64,000 nt of DNA, from positions 3,250,289 through 3,314,288 of the forward strand of contig NC_031479.1 in NCBI RefSeq assembly GCF_000006565.2, read 5' to 3'. The DNA is from Toxoplasma gondii ME49 (lineage: Eukaryota; Apicomplexa; Conoidasida; Eucoccidiorida; Sarcocystidae). This document shows positions 22,867-35,900 of this stretch, piece after piece. Position 1 is the first letter of the stretch. Each line of letters opens with the position of its first letter. A model generated the notes under the pieces. It was not told the DNA's origin. It worked only from the letters and a program-made list of their open reading frames with translations, and searched no databases. The position numbers and the translations under genes were made by a program.

Positions 22867-25800
22867 TCAAATGCCCTTCTGGTTCGCCTGTTCCTCGCGG
22901 AAATCCGCAAGTGTGTACTGCAAAGTGACTTTTCGTAGCTGAGAAAAAACAGGGTGAGAGACGAAAAGGTCTCTCAGCGTCGGCCGAGTCTCTATGTTCG
23001 GATCCAACATTTGCTGAATCAAATCCTGAACACAAAAAAATTGCATGCAACCCCCATACTTCAGGCTCCATGCATAGCTACGCATACACAAGACGTACAA
23101 TGCCGCACATTCATCCCGACCAACATAGAGACAGATAGATCGATAGATTGATAGATATAGTTCTACAAAGACATACAGAGACAGACATAGATAGGCACAG
23201 ATGCAGATACAGCACACACATCTGCGTTCGTATATAATGCATTCTTCCGATGGAGCTCTTTCGGAATTCCAAGAAGCAGACATGCAAAAAGACGGGTCAG
23301 CATAGAACGTGTCTTTCTGTAACCAGCTGGTGGACGTTTCTACGTCTCGTTTCGCACGCAGCGAGTTAGACAAATCTCGCGATTCTGTTCCTCCGTGGCA
23401 ATGAAGCACAATCCGTGATCACGTGTATGTGCGACTTGCGATTTCTGTGCATAGAGCACCATAGCCATGCAAACGTCTTCCATGCAACGTTTCTTAGCTC
23501 ATCTGTTTAGAAACATTTGCGTCCACTGTTCTGCGTTTGCTTTTACTTGGGCTGAGCCCCATCTCTGCGGTGAAGACAGGCTCACCATAACTGCTACGGG
23601 CATATCGGGAGCGCAGGGATAGAAATTTAGTTCATCTCGTGACACTTCCGCAACGCGATCTGAACCACAGAGAAAAGCCATGCAGAAAGAATCTCAGCAT
23701 GACACACAGCACATTCACATATCCACAGAAACGTGTGTATGCAAATACACATATATACATATATGTATATATGTTCGTGGAGAGAGAAGCAATGAAGAAA
23801 CGTGGAAGAGCAAACATCTGGATATCTGTAGAAGGGAAGTATCGTGAACAGGAAAATGACATCCGTACAGCTTCCTGGTCGGACTCTACGTCCATTTTCT
23901 GGCTCCTCGTAGACCTATGTTTCAGTGGACCGCGACGGGTGATGTAAACATGACATCGGCTTTAAACACTCAAGATCCTATCTGTTCGCCAGCTCCTACA
24001 CAGCACATATATATATATATATATACACGCATACATACACATGTGTGAAATGATGAGGGAAGATCGGTTGCTCTTCGAGCAGAGTGCGGTTCTTGAGCCC
24101 CTCACCGACGGCGTGTTCAGAAGACAAGGAATCGAGGTCGAAAGGGAAGAAGTTGCGGCACCAGAGCTTGTATAAGGCGACGCCTACTGCCCAGGTGTCT
24201 TTCTTCGATGAGAGAACAAGGTTCTTCTCTCCGTCTCGAATGCACTTCATGTTTTCTGGAGGAAGGAAGCGGAGCGTTCCTTCAACACACGGACTCACGT
24301 CCCCAATTGGCTGTAGAAACGCGACAACGAAAAAAACACGAAAAAATTTCTGGATTGCCTACTTAGGATCAGACCAAATGATCGCTTGTACAGGACAATC
24401 TGTCGACTCCTAATGCGGCGACTGCAATACTTGGTCGAGCCATGTTTACGTTCTTGACGCCGGCCCTGCACCAAGGATCACCCTTCTTCGAGAAACTGCA
24501 CGTGTGCGCATCCTGCCCCGGGGAGACGAGAATACGCGTCTCCCGTGTTTGTCCTGGCAAAAACCACGATCTTGAACCCACAGAAACGAATACGCGGTTG
24601 AGCACACACAAAGACGTGTGTTGAAAATGAAAAATATGCCATTCAGTTGAATGCGTGGGAAGGCTCGTGGCTGCATGCAAAAATTATATAACACACCTTA
24701 CCACTAGAGTTGTCGGATCACTAAGACCGACTTTCGTCCTTGTTAGCTAGTCACTGTCACAACCACGCCTGTCTGTTGTTTAACCTTTACATTCATTGCT
24801 CATAATATTCACTTTATTAAAGAAGACGGAAACGACCGTTTTTCGTCTTCGTGGGCGCCTGTGGAAGAGACGAAGTGTCACGAAAAACATACCGATGGAA
24901 ACCACAAGCGAAAAGCACTCTGAAGCCGCACCCGTAAACCGGTGACGCGGATGAGAGAGAGATGCAGAAGTCGAAGACGTTCCAGCCCCCGCTCTCATGT
25001 CCGTTTCTTCCGCCCTTCACTTCTTACTCGGGACAGAGAGTAGTCTCCCAGGAAGATACGGCCCTCTGACGAAATAAAGTAGTTCGCCAATTTGATGTCT
25101 GAGTGAACCATGCCAGTATCGTGCAGTCGCATGCACGCCCTGAGGAGACACCCGCGCATCACAGACAGCTCTGACACGCGAAGGTACTTGGGTCGAAACG
25201 TTTGGAGCCGAATTCTTTGAACTCAAGCTGAAGGAAGGTCGGCAAACCGCCACTGGCGCCGCCTTCTGTTGATCCGTGTGTATGAGTCTGAATGGGCACT
25301 GGTTCTGTCCCATGAAATTTGCTGTGTTGGTTTGACCCCACACGGTTTCCTTGTCTTCCTGTCTCCTTTTGAAAGGAACAACGAGGGAACGGGCGCACGA
25401 AAGCGAAGTGAAAAGAGCGTGCAAAGAGCGAAAAGACGTTGCGTCACAAGAAACGACGGAGTGTTCGCTCAGGTGTCGAACGGGAGACTTGCGCGAGTCT
25501 GCACCTTGTCCGTGACGCGTCTCCATCGCTTTTCCGCGCTCAGAATAGAAAGCTTGGTCAAAGCGTCTCTCGTTCTCCACATACTTGATTCCAGCATCTG
25601 TGTTTCCCTAGTGGAAACAGCAGCTGCTACACGCACCACAGCCCTCAAGACTTCCCCCCTACGACACAAACTTACATAAAAATTTGTTTGGAGGCATCCA
25701 GGCGAGCTTGTCCCGAGCCGGAATGTAGCTTCTTGAGACGAGTGACATCACCTAAGACCGAAGGCAGAAGCAAACAGAAAGAACTCAGATGAGTATCGCA

Positions 25801-28800
25801 CCGCGTATGCGTAGACGCAGACCGATGTCCACGTTCGCTTTTGCATGTAAAGATGGAGCATTGATCCGAAAACCCTGATATGGGTTGTCTTACATACTGC
25901 ATATGTACACGTATACGTGTGTAACCACAGGAATTCGTGGATGTAAGCACGCTCACTTGAGAGTGTCTAGAACATCCAATTACGCGCCGTGTGCATCTGC
26001 GGGCGCAAGCATGCCTTCACACTGTTGCTCAGGCATTTTCTCCAAATACGACATATGTCAAGAAGATCTCTCGTTCCACATCTTCGTACACAAGCCACGT
26101 GGGCGAAACTCCGGAAGACACACTGCTTCTGTATTCGCATGAATCTTCACGAAGTCGCGGTGCGCGCCGCTGGCTGCCGATGGACCCCTTCGAGTCTCGG
26201 GTGTACGTACACCAGGGGTTCGGCATCCTGTCCTCCGAACCGCTGCGTCCCGTCCCACTTTTTCCTGTGACCAGCTTCTTCACGATTTCCTTTCTCTCAC
26301 CTGCGAAGCTTTCAAAGATCAGCCACTGGTGCCAGTAGCGCATTTCAGCATCTGAGTGTTCCCACTTTTCTACCGGCTCGACGATGTCAAGCGGCATGAC
26401 CAGATGAGCGAGTTGAGACCAGACGTAGGACGACACGTCCCTGGGCGCATGCTTCAAAATCGCTGTCTCCCAACGCAGTCTTCGCTGGAGCCTCGCGATT
26501 TCGTGCAGCGCTGAGGCTCCCCGGTTCTTCTTTTTGATGCGGAAAATTTTCACGGCCATCTCCAACCCGGGGTGATCCACGTCCCGGGCCTGCAGAGGAA
26601 CGGCAAAAAACGCAAAAGCAAAGTTCTCCTCTTGCACCAATACTCCTCGCCGGGCAGCCTGCGTCTCGCGAGTCGGAGCGCGGAAATAGCTGTACCGGCA
26701 TCATGATATTCACTTCGGTGATCTCCCAGGAGGAGATGGCACGATGAGGAAGAAAAAATGAAAAAGAAGTCGTGCTGGCTACAAGCAGGAATGCGTCTCG
26801 AAAGAGATCGACGCGACAGCAACCGGACTTTCTGTCACTTCTCAGGAATCGAAACATAAGCAAATCAAACGAGACGTTCAACAAGAGGTTTAGAGGGCTT
26901 CCTGGACACCCGCGTGGCAACAAACAACAGCGGAAAGCGCCGACGGGGTGCGAGAAACTTGCACGAACATCCGAAACGCTCCCACAAAACAAAGGCACAG
27001 ACAATCACTTCCGTCCTTTCTGCAGCTCCACACGCTTCACAGAAGGCCCCCGAGCTGGTTAAGTCGTCTATCGTAGAAGCTGAGGATCTGCGAGGAGTTG
27101 GAGAAACAGGTAACACAGCCAAAACGACTCGAAACGAAACACGAAAGAAGAAGCGGGAAAAAATGAAGAGTGAGAGAGGAGAGGAGAGAAGGGGAAGGAA
27201 GACACATTAAATTCAATAGCTTACCAGCAGAACGACACCCTGGCCGCCTGCGCCCAACACACCATCGAAAATGACGGTTCGCCTTTTCTGCGTTGCCAAA
27301 CTTCGGACCACAACGGGGACGTCAAACGGAATAATACCAGCGAGTTTTTGCTGCAGCACCCAGGGAGAAAATTCCAAAGAAAAAGTGTGAACTTGCAGGC
27401 GTTGCATGCGCTACGCAAGTCCAAAATGTAACGGGCGGCAGCGGTTCACAGGTGTGGCTACCACGTAAGCAAATGCAAATGCACGCCCCTGTCCGCGTGT
27501 CTTCAACGCTGGTCTTTAAACCACTCTTGCAAATTCTTTGACCGTTCCATTCCAGTATCTCCACCTCTATTGATCTCACTTTCTAGAGCTACCTCTTTCT
27601 CTCTTCTACTTCCCTCTATCTACTCTCCATCTCTTTCTTTCTGTCTCCTTCTCCCTATCCCTACCCCTCTGTATCTGTACATACGCGCAAAAGACCCGGC
27701 TTTTCCAGACACGTTCAAATTCGGAGACATGTCTTCACGACGGGTTGGTTTCTTAGTCGACTTATCGCAAGTCTCGGCGCGAGTTTCCGTACCTTTTCTT
27801 TAGACGAGACAGATCGTTCGAGAGCGCGCGCAGCTTTGACGAGGCTCCTCGACGGTTTGCTGAAGAGCACCTTGGGCAGGTCGGCAAGGCGAAGGCGGGG
27901 AGTCGTCGCCTCTGGAACATTGCTTCCTCCTTCCTTGTCTTCTGTCTGCAGGGCCCCGCGGTGCTCTCCAGCTGGGCTTCCGCCGCTGTCTAAGGCGTTG
28001 ACGAGGTTTGCCAAGTTTTCGGAGCTCTCCCGTACCTCGCGAGTCAAGAGCGCGTTCCCGACGACGGATCGCGTTATTCTTGCGGTCGGTCTTGCCTCGT
28101 TTTCTGCTTCCTTCCCCTTTGCGTTTTCCACGTGGTCCGCGTCTCTCTGCAGCTCGCGTCGCGCGGCTTCTTCACCCTTCGCTTCCTGCTGCTGCGGGTC
28201 CACAGAGTTCCCATCGACCCCCGCCGCCCGCTGCCCCGCGCGCAGCGAGCTGCGGCTCCGCTCCGCGCTGCGGTGTCTGGACACGCGGGCCGGACTGCGG
28301 TGGCCGAGCGTCGCCGCTCCATCTGGAGACGCTAGGTCTGTCTTCAGACGGCGTTCCGTCGACCCTGCACTGAATCTCGGGTACGCACCCTCCGCGGCGA
28401 AGGCTCCGTATGCGCCTGTCAAGCCGAGAGATCCGCCGAGCAGGTAGTGCGGGAGCAACCGAGGATCTTCGCCTTTGAGGAACGGTTCGTAGACCTCTGC
28501 GAACGAACCCGTGTGTCCGGGGATGTGCGTGACAGTCGCGGACGCGGGAAAGGATACGTCCTTCCACCGAAGGCTTCCATATGCATGCGAAGCTGGAGGC
28601 GAGAACGACGCAGAGGCTGACGTGTCAGGGGCGCGTTTTTTCTTCGCCCGAGACGGAGCACCCTGGACCGCTAGAGGCTTCTGCTTCGCGACCCGCCGGC
28701 GCTCATCCTCGGAGAGGAACTGCATGCGAAAGGCCGTGGCGTTCTGGGACACAAGGAGGTCTGGCACCCGCAGAAGAGCGACGTCGTCTTCGCTGAACGG

Positions 28801-29679
28801 GTCGTGGAAAGCCTCGACTTCTTCGACTTCTTCCTCGTCTTCGACAGCTGCAGGCGCCACAGAGACCGCCTCGCGGTCGCGACGCCCTCTCTTCTCATTC
28901 GCCGAGGTCCTCTTCTTCTCGCTTCCACGCTCTTCTGGCTGTGTTCGTCTGTTCGCCTCAAGAGGGTCTGCAGTCGAGATCGCATGAACCGCAGACGCCT
29001 GCACTTCCCCAGAGGCAGAGACAAGGGAGGTCGTTCCTGCGGGGGAGTGCGGCGAGTCAGGAGAGCGGTGGCCATGTGCAGGAGAAGAAGAGGAAGGCCT
29101 GGGAGGAGTGGAGGGTGTGTGATGGAGAGACATTTCTTCTTCCTTGCCCGTCAGAGAGGAAGAAGGAGAGATGGAAGACGCCTCGGAGTGGCTCGGTGCA
29201 GGCGGAGGGAGAGGAGCCTTCGGGCTCTGGAGAGAGCGGAGACGTGGGGTGTCGGAGACTGAGGGCCGCGCTGTGAGCGAGGAGACAGAAGAGACAATGT
29301 GTGTGTCCAGGTCCGAGTGGACGGCTCCAGGGTCGTCCGCAACGCGTGTCGAGTTCTCAGAAACGATGGTTTTCTCTCGAGTGACGGTGGAAATGTTGGA
29401 GAGGAGACGAAGGAGGTCCTTCGCGTCCACGAGGGACGCAGAGAGATCGGCCTCCAGAGGAGACGAGGGTGGTGGCTTGGTGGAAGTCTCTGTCGAGGGC
29501 GAGAGAGAGTCGAGCGATGGCCTGGACGCGTCGTTCTCCAGCTGTTGGAGGCGCCACAAGAACAACACTTCGGAGACGAGCAGAAGGAGAAGAAAACAGA
29601 GCACGACGAGGCCGAGAGGCTTGACGGGGAACACTGGCAAGGCGCCAACGCCGCCGCCGGGGAGAACCTGTGACTTCAT
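22867..29679 (-). CDS. Rhoptry-kinase-family (ROPK) protein kinase, 8 exons, 1020 aa, N-terminal membrane anchor
   Basis: In transcript order the exons are 29679-27793, 27410-27225, 26589-26301, 25751-25676, 25214-25028, 24310-24106, 23659-23586 and 23025-22867. All junctions keep phase. ROPKs are secreted coccidian kinases or pseudokinases. Residues ~23-42 form a hydrophobic anchor or uncleaved signal. Residues 43-629 are a disordered Ser/Pro/Arg-rich extension, all in exon 1. The kinase domain follows: Gly loop GAGGQG (682-687), AVK lysine K705, LAHLVMPLDIVEP (the ROPK-typical L.fLVPLD strand), catalytic loop HSDIKLAN (850-857) with Ser in place of the HRD Arg, DYS in place of DFG (D870), and a PPE motif (892-894). 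Next come KKDTWAVGVALYKLW (helix F) and ETRPT near the end. K, D, N and D are all present, so activity is plausible. The intact Gly loop argues against the WNG (ROP33/34/35) group. I cannot name the orthologue. The exon 1 donor (GTACGG) and exon 5 acceptor are the weakest borders. Confidence 0.85.
24006..24025. repeat. (TA)n microsatellite in an intron of the ROPK gene
   Basis: Ten TA units in the intron between kinase exons 6 and 7. Confidence 0.85.
27585..27680. repeat. Pyrimidine-rich tract (purine-rich on the coding strand) in ROPK intron 1
   Basis: Nearly continuous C/T on the + strand (CTTCTCTCTTC, TCTCCATCTCTTTC, CTCCTTCTCCC). Because the gene reads on the - strand, the transcript carries a long G/A tract soon after the donor of intron 1. 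It is not a polypyrimidine tract for this gene. Confidence 0.6.
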
Positions 29680-31645
29680 GTTGAGTCGGTTGTCGAAACA
29701 CTGGAAACGAGGAGTTCCGCGTTCGTAGAGAGAGAGAGAAACCTCTCTCTCGGAGTCCCCCTCACAGACGGACGGGCTTCTGCACAGCCGCTGCCGTATG
29801 CACTCACATTTCCTTTTTAGAAAGAATCAGAACACACTCTCTTCCGGCCGAAGCCCTCCGACTCTTTGACCTGCACCGTTCGATGTTCATGTCTCTCTTT
29901 CGGCGAGGGGAACTAAAGTGCTACCAAGAGTTGCTGCGGGTCGCGACGCAGTCCATCTTCCTCCTTCTCTTGTCCCTGTGCCCTCTTTCGCGCGTCACCT
30001 AGGCGTCAGGTCAGACGGAAAAGACGCAAACCCTCCGCGAGCGGAAGAGCACTGTTCTGCGTCCGCTTTCACGAGAGGAAGCCTCTGTGCTTTCGCGTGA
30101 GGCACAACCGTTGCATCAAGAAATTGAGGGTGCAAAGAAGGCGCAGGCGGAACGCCAGAATCCTGACTGACACGGCTTAGCGGAGACAGGAAACTAGGAC
30201 GACAGGAGGTGAACAAAAACAAAGCACGAAAGCGGGTTTCGGCTGTGTCGACACGCTTCCGCCACTTGCACCCAGGAAAACCAACACACAAACGAAACTT
30301 CACGATGGCACAAGAAAGTGTTACCACACCGAAGCTTTGTTTGGGGTCAAAAGAAACTGCAAAAAACTGACGGCGAGGTCAGGAATGATGGGAAAAAACA
30401 ATCGACGAATGGTGACACAATGGGAGGGTCAGGCCCTGAGAAACGCCGCAGTTGGCAGTTCTCGCGATCAGCGCCAGGACCCTCGAGAACGTCCAGCGTG
30501 TCTCCCTACGTTCTCACTCAAGCTCACAACTCGACTTCGGCAAAGAACCGCGAAACAGAGGCGAGAAGACAAGGCTTAACCTTCGGCTTTCTCCTAAATC
30601 TTTTACAGAGAGGAAACTTCCGCGAAAACTAGGAAGCCCCGGCAGTTCCCATTGTTCTGACCGCGTAACACTGACAGCTGCGAAACAGCATCGAGGCACA
30701 TTCCCGGTGCCAACGGGCTACCACACGTCCCGCCCAAGTGCCTCGCAGGGTCGTGCTGTTTTCCGGGAGTTGTTTGACGCAAACGCCCACAACTAATTTC
30801 ACGAATGCGCCTGACTTTCTGTCTTCTCCTCGTTCCCTGCGAAAGAAACCCTCAGGCGACAGGGTCTTCTGCGAGGGCGGGGTCAGCGAAACTCTGGAAA
30901 TCGATGGTCTGGTGCGGGCGTGTGTGCTGAGGGAAGGAATGTCTGTGGAAATATGTCGTCTGGCTACGCGTTGGTTTACAGACTTTTCATCTGAAGTTGT
31001 GCGGGTGGAAACGCGGGGGAAACGGGTTCAAATGCACGAACCGGTGGAGAAGTGAGGGAAAACGAGCTTCCGAGAGTGTCAGTTGTGTGACAAAGCTGCA
31101 GGGCGCAGCAGTGTCGAGGCACGACGATAAATTGTCAGCGGCCAGGTGGCAGATGTGAAATTAAATTGCAGTGTGTCTTGCTATAGTCATGTCTTCCAGC
31201 AACTTTCCGCCACTTTCAGGGTCACGCACACTGTCGCACACATACTGAGCTGGATAGAGTCCGTGTCTTGGTTAAGATCAGTTACCCCCAGGGCTGAGAG
31301 TCCGGTTTGCGGACGTGAAAAAGCCAAGGATGCCTCGGAACACAAGAGGGAAGTGTTAGGGAATGAACACGACGTTTGTAGGCGGTTTCAAGGGTAGACG
31401 GGGGGATTCATGGAGGCGTAAAGGCTGCAGCGTGTCGGACTACCGCCAGTCAGCTGGAAAGGTTTCAAATACACTGTTGTTCACGCTGTTGGATCTGATG
31501 TCCTCTGGCGAGGGCCACACAAGAAGCTGTTATAGCAGGCAACATCCTAAATTCCCGTCTTGTTGCCACTTCTCTAACCAAATGCTGAACGATAGCAAAT
31601 GCACGAGATGTTTCTGAGGCATACCCAGGTGCTAGCGTGGCGCCT

Positions 31646-31720
31646 TTTGCAGTTTTATTAGTAATTCCATCTGGAACATGTGGCTTGCTAAGGTGTATGT
31701 CATCAACATGCCAATGAACT
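31646..31720 (+). pseudogene. Probable NUMT: short decayed cox1 fragment
   Basis: Translates to VAPFAVLLVIPSGTCG, then CMSS. This resembles the cox1 segment of the form FTSTTILISIPTGTKVF...YMSS found in apicomplexans. The match is short and interrupted by a stop. It is on the same strand as the clearer cox1 relic at 32540, and in the order expected for cox1, but about 0.8 kb away. Confidence 0.45.
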
Positions 31721-32539
31721 ACCAGTGACGACGGAATTTATTTGATTGACAGAACAACACAGACGACTGAGTTGCAGCACATGGCTCCAGAAACAAAGTC
31801 GCCCTTCTGTCACCTAGTGCACAACGAGGTATCACTGACTGTTCTACAGAACGCCGCGGTCCAAACTCCACGCGTTTACCCTCAGCAACGGCTAGTTCTC
31901 TTGTGTCACTCGACGGAATTGTTCAAGAAACCGGCCGGAAACCAGCCGCCATCATCCGTACACGTGGGCATCATACTTCCTAGTGAAAGCCCTCGGTGGA
32001 CTCTTGTTTTCAAGGCGTGCTCTATCAAGCGGGAAAATGTACCCGACACGTCCACCCGGAGCATGCGATCAATTTCTATCCTTATCCTCTGATGCAAGTA
32101 CCTGAATTCGTGACATAAGGGAGGAAAATTGATATTGTGTGTAAACCGTGACGGTCCCCAAGAAGAATCTTTTTTCAAGGCAGTGTAAGGAAGTTACCAG
32201 TGTTTCACACTCTTTCAGCGTCCATAGTCAACTGGAGGATGCTCCAGTTTAGCAAAAATATCAAAATGAACCCGCGGGACCTATCGATATTTTGCTGCGG
32301 TACACCCGGCACTAATTATGGTAACCCATGTGGTGACACTGAGTTACCCTATTGGCTGCTTGGTCCCCCCTAATGACACTAAATACGCCACCCTTCCTCT
32401 GCTGACGATTCCGTATTCCACCGATGTTCCCGAAGTCTTCCCTCTCCTACTTTTGCTTAGGCTGTAGGCAGCTCGACACTTGATGGTTTCCTTCCACTTC
32501 CAAAATCGTCTATGTGCAAACAAACGGAAGAACAAATAC

Positions 32540-32700
32540 TCTAGAAGATACAGCAGGCGCGGCTGTTAGTAATGCAGATGTGGATATTGCACCACACGAT
32601 ACATATGATAATGCTGCGCATTTCTATTTCGTATTAACTCGTATAGCAAGCAGTCCACTGACTGCCGGCTATCTTGTGTGTTTAATCGAGACTTTGCATC
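32540..32700 (+). pseudogene. NUMT: decayed mitochondrial cox1 fragment (region with the DVALHDTYY..AHFHFVL motif)
   Basis: The frame through 32550 reads TAGAAVSNADVDIAPHDTY, then AAHFYFVL and LTAGYLVCLI. This is an almost ungapped counterpart of the highly conserved cox1 stretch G.ILGNAAIDVALHDTYYV.AHFHFVLSIGA, which includes heme/copper-ligand histidines. The AT-rich composition and the lack of flanking cox1 sequence mark it as a nuclear copy of mitochondrial DNA. It lies in the 3' flank of the coiled-coil gene, opposite to that gene's direction. Confidence 0.8.
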
Positions 32701-32926
32701 GGGTAAACGATGCTTTCGTCTGTCCAACACAAGACAAAGGTTGGCAGCACCTGGTAAACAACGGCATGAATTCATTTGAACTGTACAGTTTTTCGCGGCA
32801 GATGAATGACACGTCAGCTGGGTCCGTCAATCCGCATAAAAATGCCTCCGGGCGACTGCTTCATTCGTTGACAGTAAAATAGGCGACGCAGAAGAAACGA
32901 AAACGGCAAAGCCCCAGTTTAGTGTA

Positions 32927-35900
32927 TCATCTCCGTCGTGGCGTGTAGAACGTTCGGCTCTCCACGTCGATGTAATTCATTAACTCGCGCGGCCTTCTGG
33001 TTCGTTTTTCGACTTGGGGTTGGTTCTTCGCGTGGAAAGATCCAGTTTTTCGGTTACTTTCGTCCGTGTCCTTTTCAACCTTTTCGGTATCCTTGTCGAG
33101 TCCGTTATCGCTTCTTAATTCAGCTACATTGCCCAAGGTGGAGGCTTTTCGAAGAGTTCCCTTCTGACCACGTATCTCTTCCATTTCTCGCCAAACTCCA
33201 GCTGTTTGCTGATTCTGACCGGGAAACGTGCCAAAAACGCTACCAGCCATGACGCGAATCGCAGGAAGGCTATCAGCCGAAACGAGAGGAGAAGACGGGT
33301 GTTCCAAGAGCACTGGGCTGGAAGCATCTTCTTCAAGCGCATCTACAAACCGTGCAGCATTATCTGTCGTCTCATCAACGGTGGGCTCCCACATCGCAAC
33401 CATGGGGGGATACGTTCCTGAAGAGTGGTTGGTTTTGAGAGACCGCAGAAAGGGGCGACTCTTCGAGAGACCTACAGCCGGCACAAAATGCGTATTTTCA
33501 TCCGCGAAACTACCTGAACTATCTACGCTGCCTGAACGCTGACGAGATGAGGCACTCGACGACTGTCGAGTATATCCGCCGTCCATTTCGCTCGCACTTG
33601 AAGTCGACTCTTCTCGCAACAGAGGAAGTTGTTCGCGACTGTTGCTTTCGGACGAGTTCTGCCCTTTAAAGAGTTTGCTGCGGATCTTTGAAACTAAATC
33701 GGGAATGAAATCCAAAAGATCGGAGTCTTCGTCACCGAGTGAATCTCCAGAACCTGACCGCGTTCGACTCTTCTCGCTACCACCTCTGGGTGAGTGAGGC
33801 ACCAAATTCTGAATCGAAAGAGCTACGGGCCTGCAACACGACAACACGGGAGACGCGACGCTGGGCTGCAGTTGGGTTTGTTCCACAGCGAGAAAAAGAG
33901 AGTGAATTTGCAATTAAACGCCGCGCGATAATGAAATGAAACAGTTTCCCGAGCCCTCGCAGCGAAACAAGACGAGGATCTGTAGATTACATATACGCCG
34001 TCGCAAACGCAGTCGTAAACAGAGCATCAGTCATATCCAAATCGTCTACTAGTGTTTTGCTGAAACGGGGAGTGCCGCCGCCATGTAAACCCAGAATATC
34101 TGTTCATCTCTTCTGCAGTGTCCGACACCGTCGTTTCAAGTAAAACTTTCTGCACCAAAAAGTATCGTAAACCTGCAGTAAACGCTTTCCATGCAGAGTA
34201 CGAGACTCCTCAGAAACAGCGAAAGACAAGCAGGAAATCCGGAGGCACAGAGCCACTCGACTTCGCCTCCCGGGTTACGGACGACCACGGAGTGGGGAAA
34301 ATCTCTGTAAACGAGCACTCATAGAGTTCGACGAGGTGTGAAAACCTGTGATAGCGTTTCCTCGAAACTTGTATCGAGGAGTTTTTTTCGTACCTGTACA
34401 TTGCAACAGAACGGTGAGTCTTCCGGGATGATTTGAGAGACGATGTTCGGTCTGTCCAGCCTGGAAGCGAGTCTGCCTTCGATTCGTGCATGTGCCACAT
34501 CCTAAAAAAGCAAGAAAGCAACGGAAGCAGTTCTCTTGCAAGTGATCGAAAACCACTGGTTTCCTATTGAGAGTTTCAGTTCGATAAAGACAGATACAAA
34601 ACGTGTAACAACAGCTTGGTTCTGAGCAACGGGAGCAAATGAACAAAAGTCGGCCTAGAAGCGCGAGGCAACACTTCTTGAGTGTAAAAAGACGTGAAAC
34701 GGTTTCGCGCGATCGTCACACGCGACTGCATTGTGGCTTACTATCGAACGCGAATTGCACCCGAATAGAAGACTCTGGTTCGTTGAGAAGGATCTTAAGC
34801 AGAGAGTGGCTGCCTCGTTCCTTGGGCAATGCCCAGAATTCGCAAAGTCACAGATAAGCACGGATTAATCCAGAAAAAGCCTCCTGACCAGGTGAACATA
34901 AACGCTCAGCAGATATCTCTACAAATCAATTCCGTCAAGAAGAAATGTTGCAAATGTTGCCGAGCAGGGTGCGAAAGAAGTAGGCAACGCAGCGCAGTCT
35001 GACCTCAGAAGACGAGACTGGTCCCTGTCGACACCCGTTCTTTCAGACTTTCTCCCATTTCAGCTTGAGAACAGAACTAAATGGGAGACTGTCCAGAAAC
35101 GCAAAAGCCTCACTGGCTAGCGAAAGACGAGAGATCCTTCGGAGGACCCGGCAAAGAAAGTTGAGAACCTCGTCTCATGTAGGGCTGCCGCATTTGGAGA
35201 CCAATGAGCCGGTCGATGTCACTCCGGGCGTCCTGCAACTGATCGACGAAGCGTGTTTCCATTTCTTCCTGAGAGACAAAAAGCAACCACAGAGACGCAT
35301 GCAACTCTCCTTCACCAAAAAATACTCGAGTGAACAAATCATGAACTCCCCTTGCGAGCACCCTTGTACAGACACCCCCACATATAAGTATATATACATG
35401 GATACAGATCGATATAAATCGAGAGAGGTACAGAGAGAGACAGAGGTGTACAACACCCCCGGTCACACAAGTGTGTATTTTTGTGTATCTTGAATTGTTT
35501 CATGTGCTGGTACAAAGGGCGAAATCGTTTGATGGCCTACCTTGCGCATTGCCAGGTTTTCATTTACTTCCAGCATCTGCAGAATCTGTTTTTTCTTCTC
35601 GCTGTTCTTTTGCTGAAAAGGCAACACCCATTCCGAAGAGGAGCACCTTGCTGTATCTTGCCATCGGCAAGCGCAATTGAATGGTCATAAGAGAATCAAA
35701 GCACTCTAAGTCCGGACTGCGTGTTCTTCCTGGATGACTTCTCACGAGTATCAGTCGCCACCTGACCGGACGGGAAATCAAAAAAAGGCTCGGTTGAGAG
35801 AAACCTGGAAACGGCGCTGACACCTAAGACTGCGCCCGCCATTCGTCCATGCAGAGTAGTCTCTCAGATCGCACAGAGACGATTCCAGAAACAACGCATT

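Larger units (their letters stand above)
29680..32926. other. Intergenic region between two - strand genes (ROPK promoter side, coiled-coil gene 3' flank)
   Basis: About 3.2 kb without a supported gene. It carries the ROPK upstream region. A GA-rich and a CT-rich stretch at about 29729-29752 (GAGAGAGAGAAAC, then CTCTCTCTCGG) can pair as a hairpin close to the ROPK start codon. Two cox1-derived relics lie at its left-middle and right (31646-31720 and 32540-32700). The AT-richer stretch at 32200-32400 is compositionally like the relics, but I could not match it. Confidence 0.5.
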
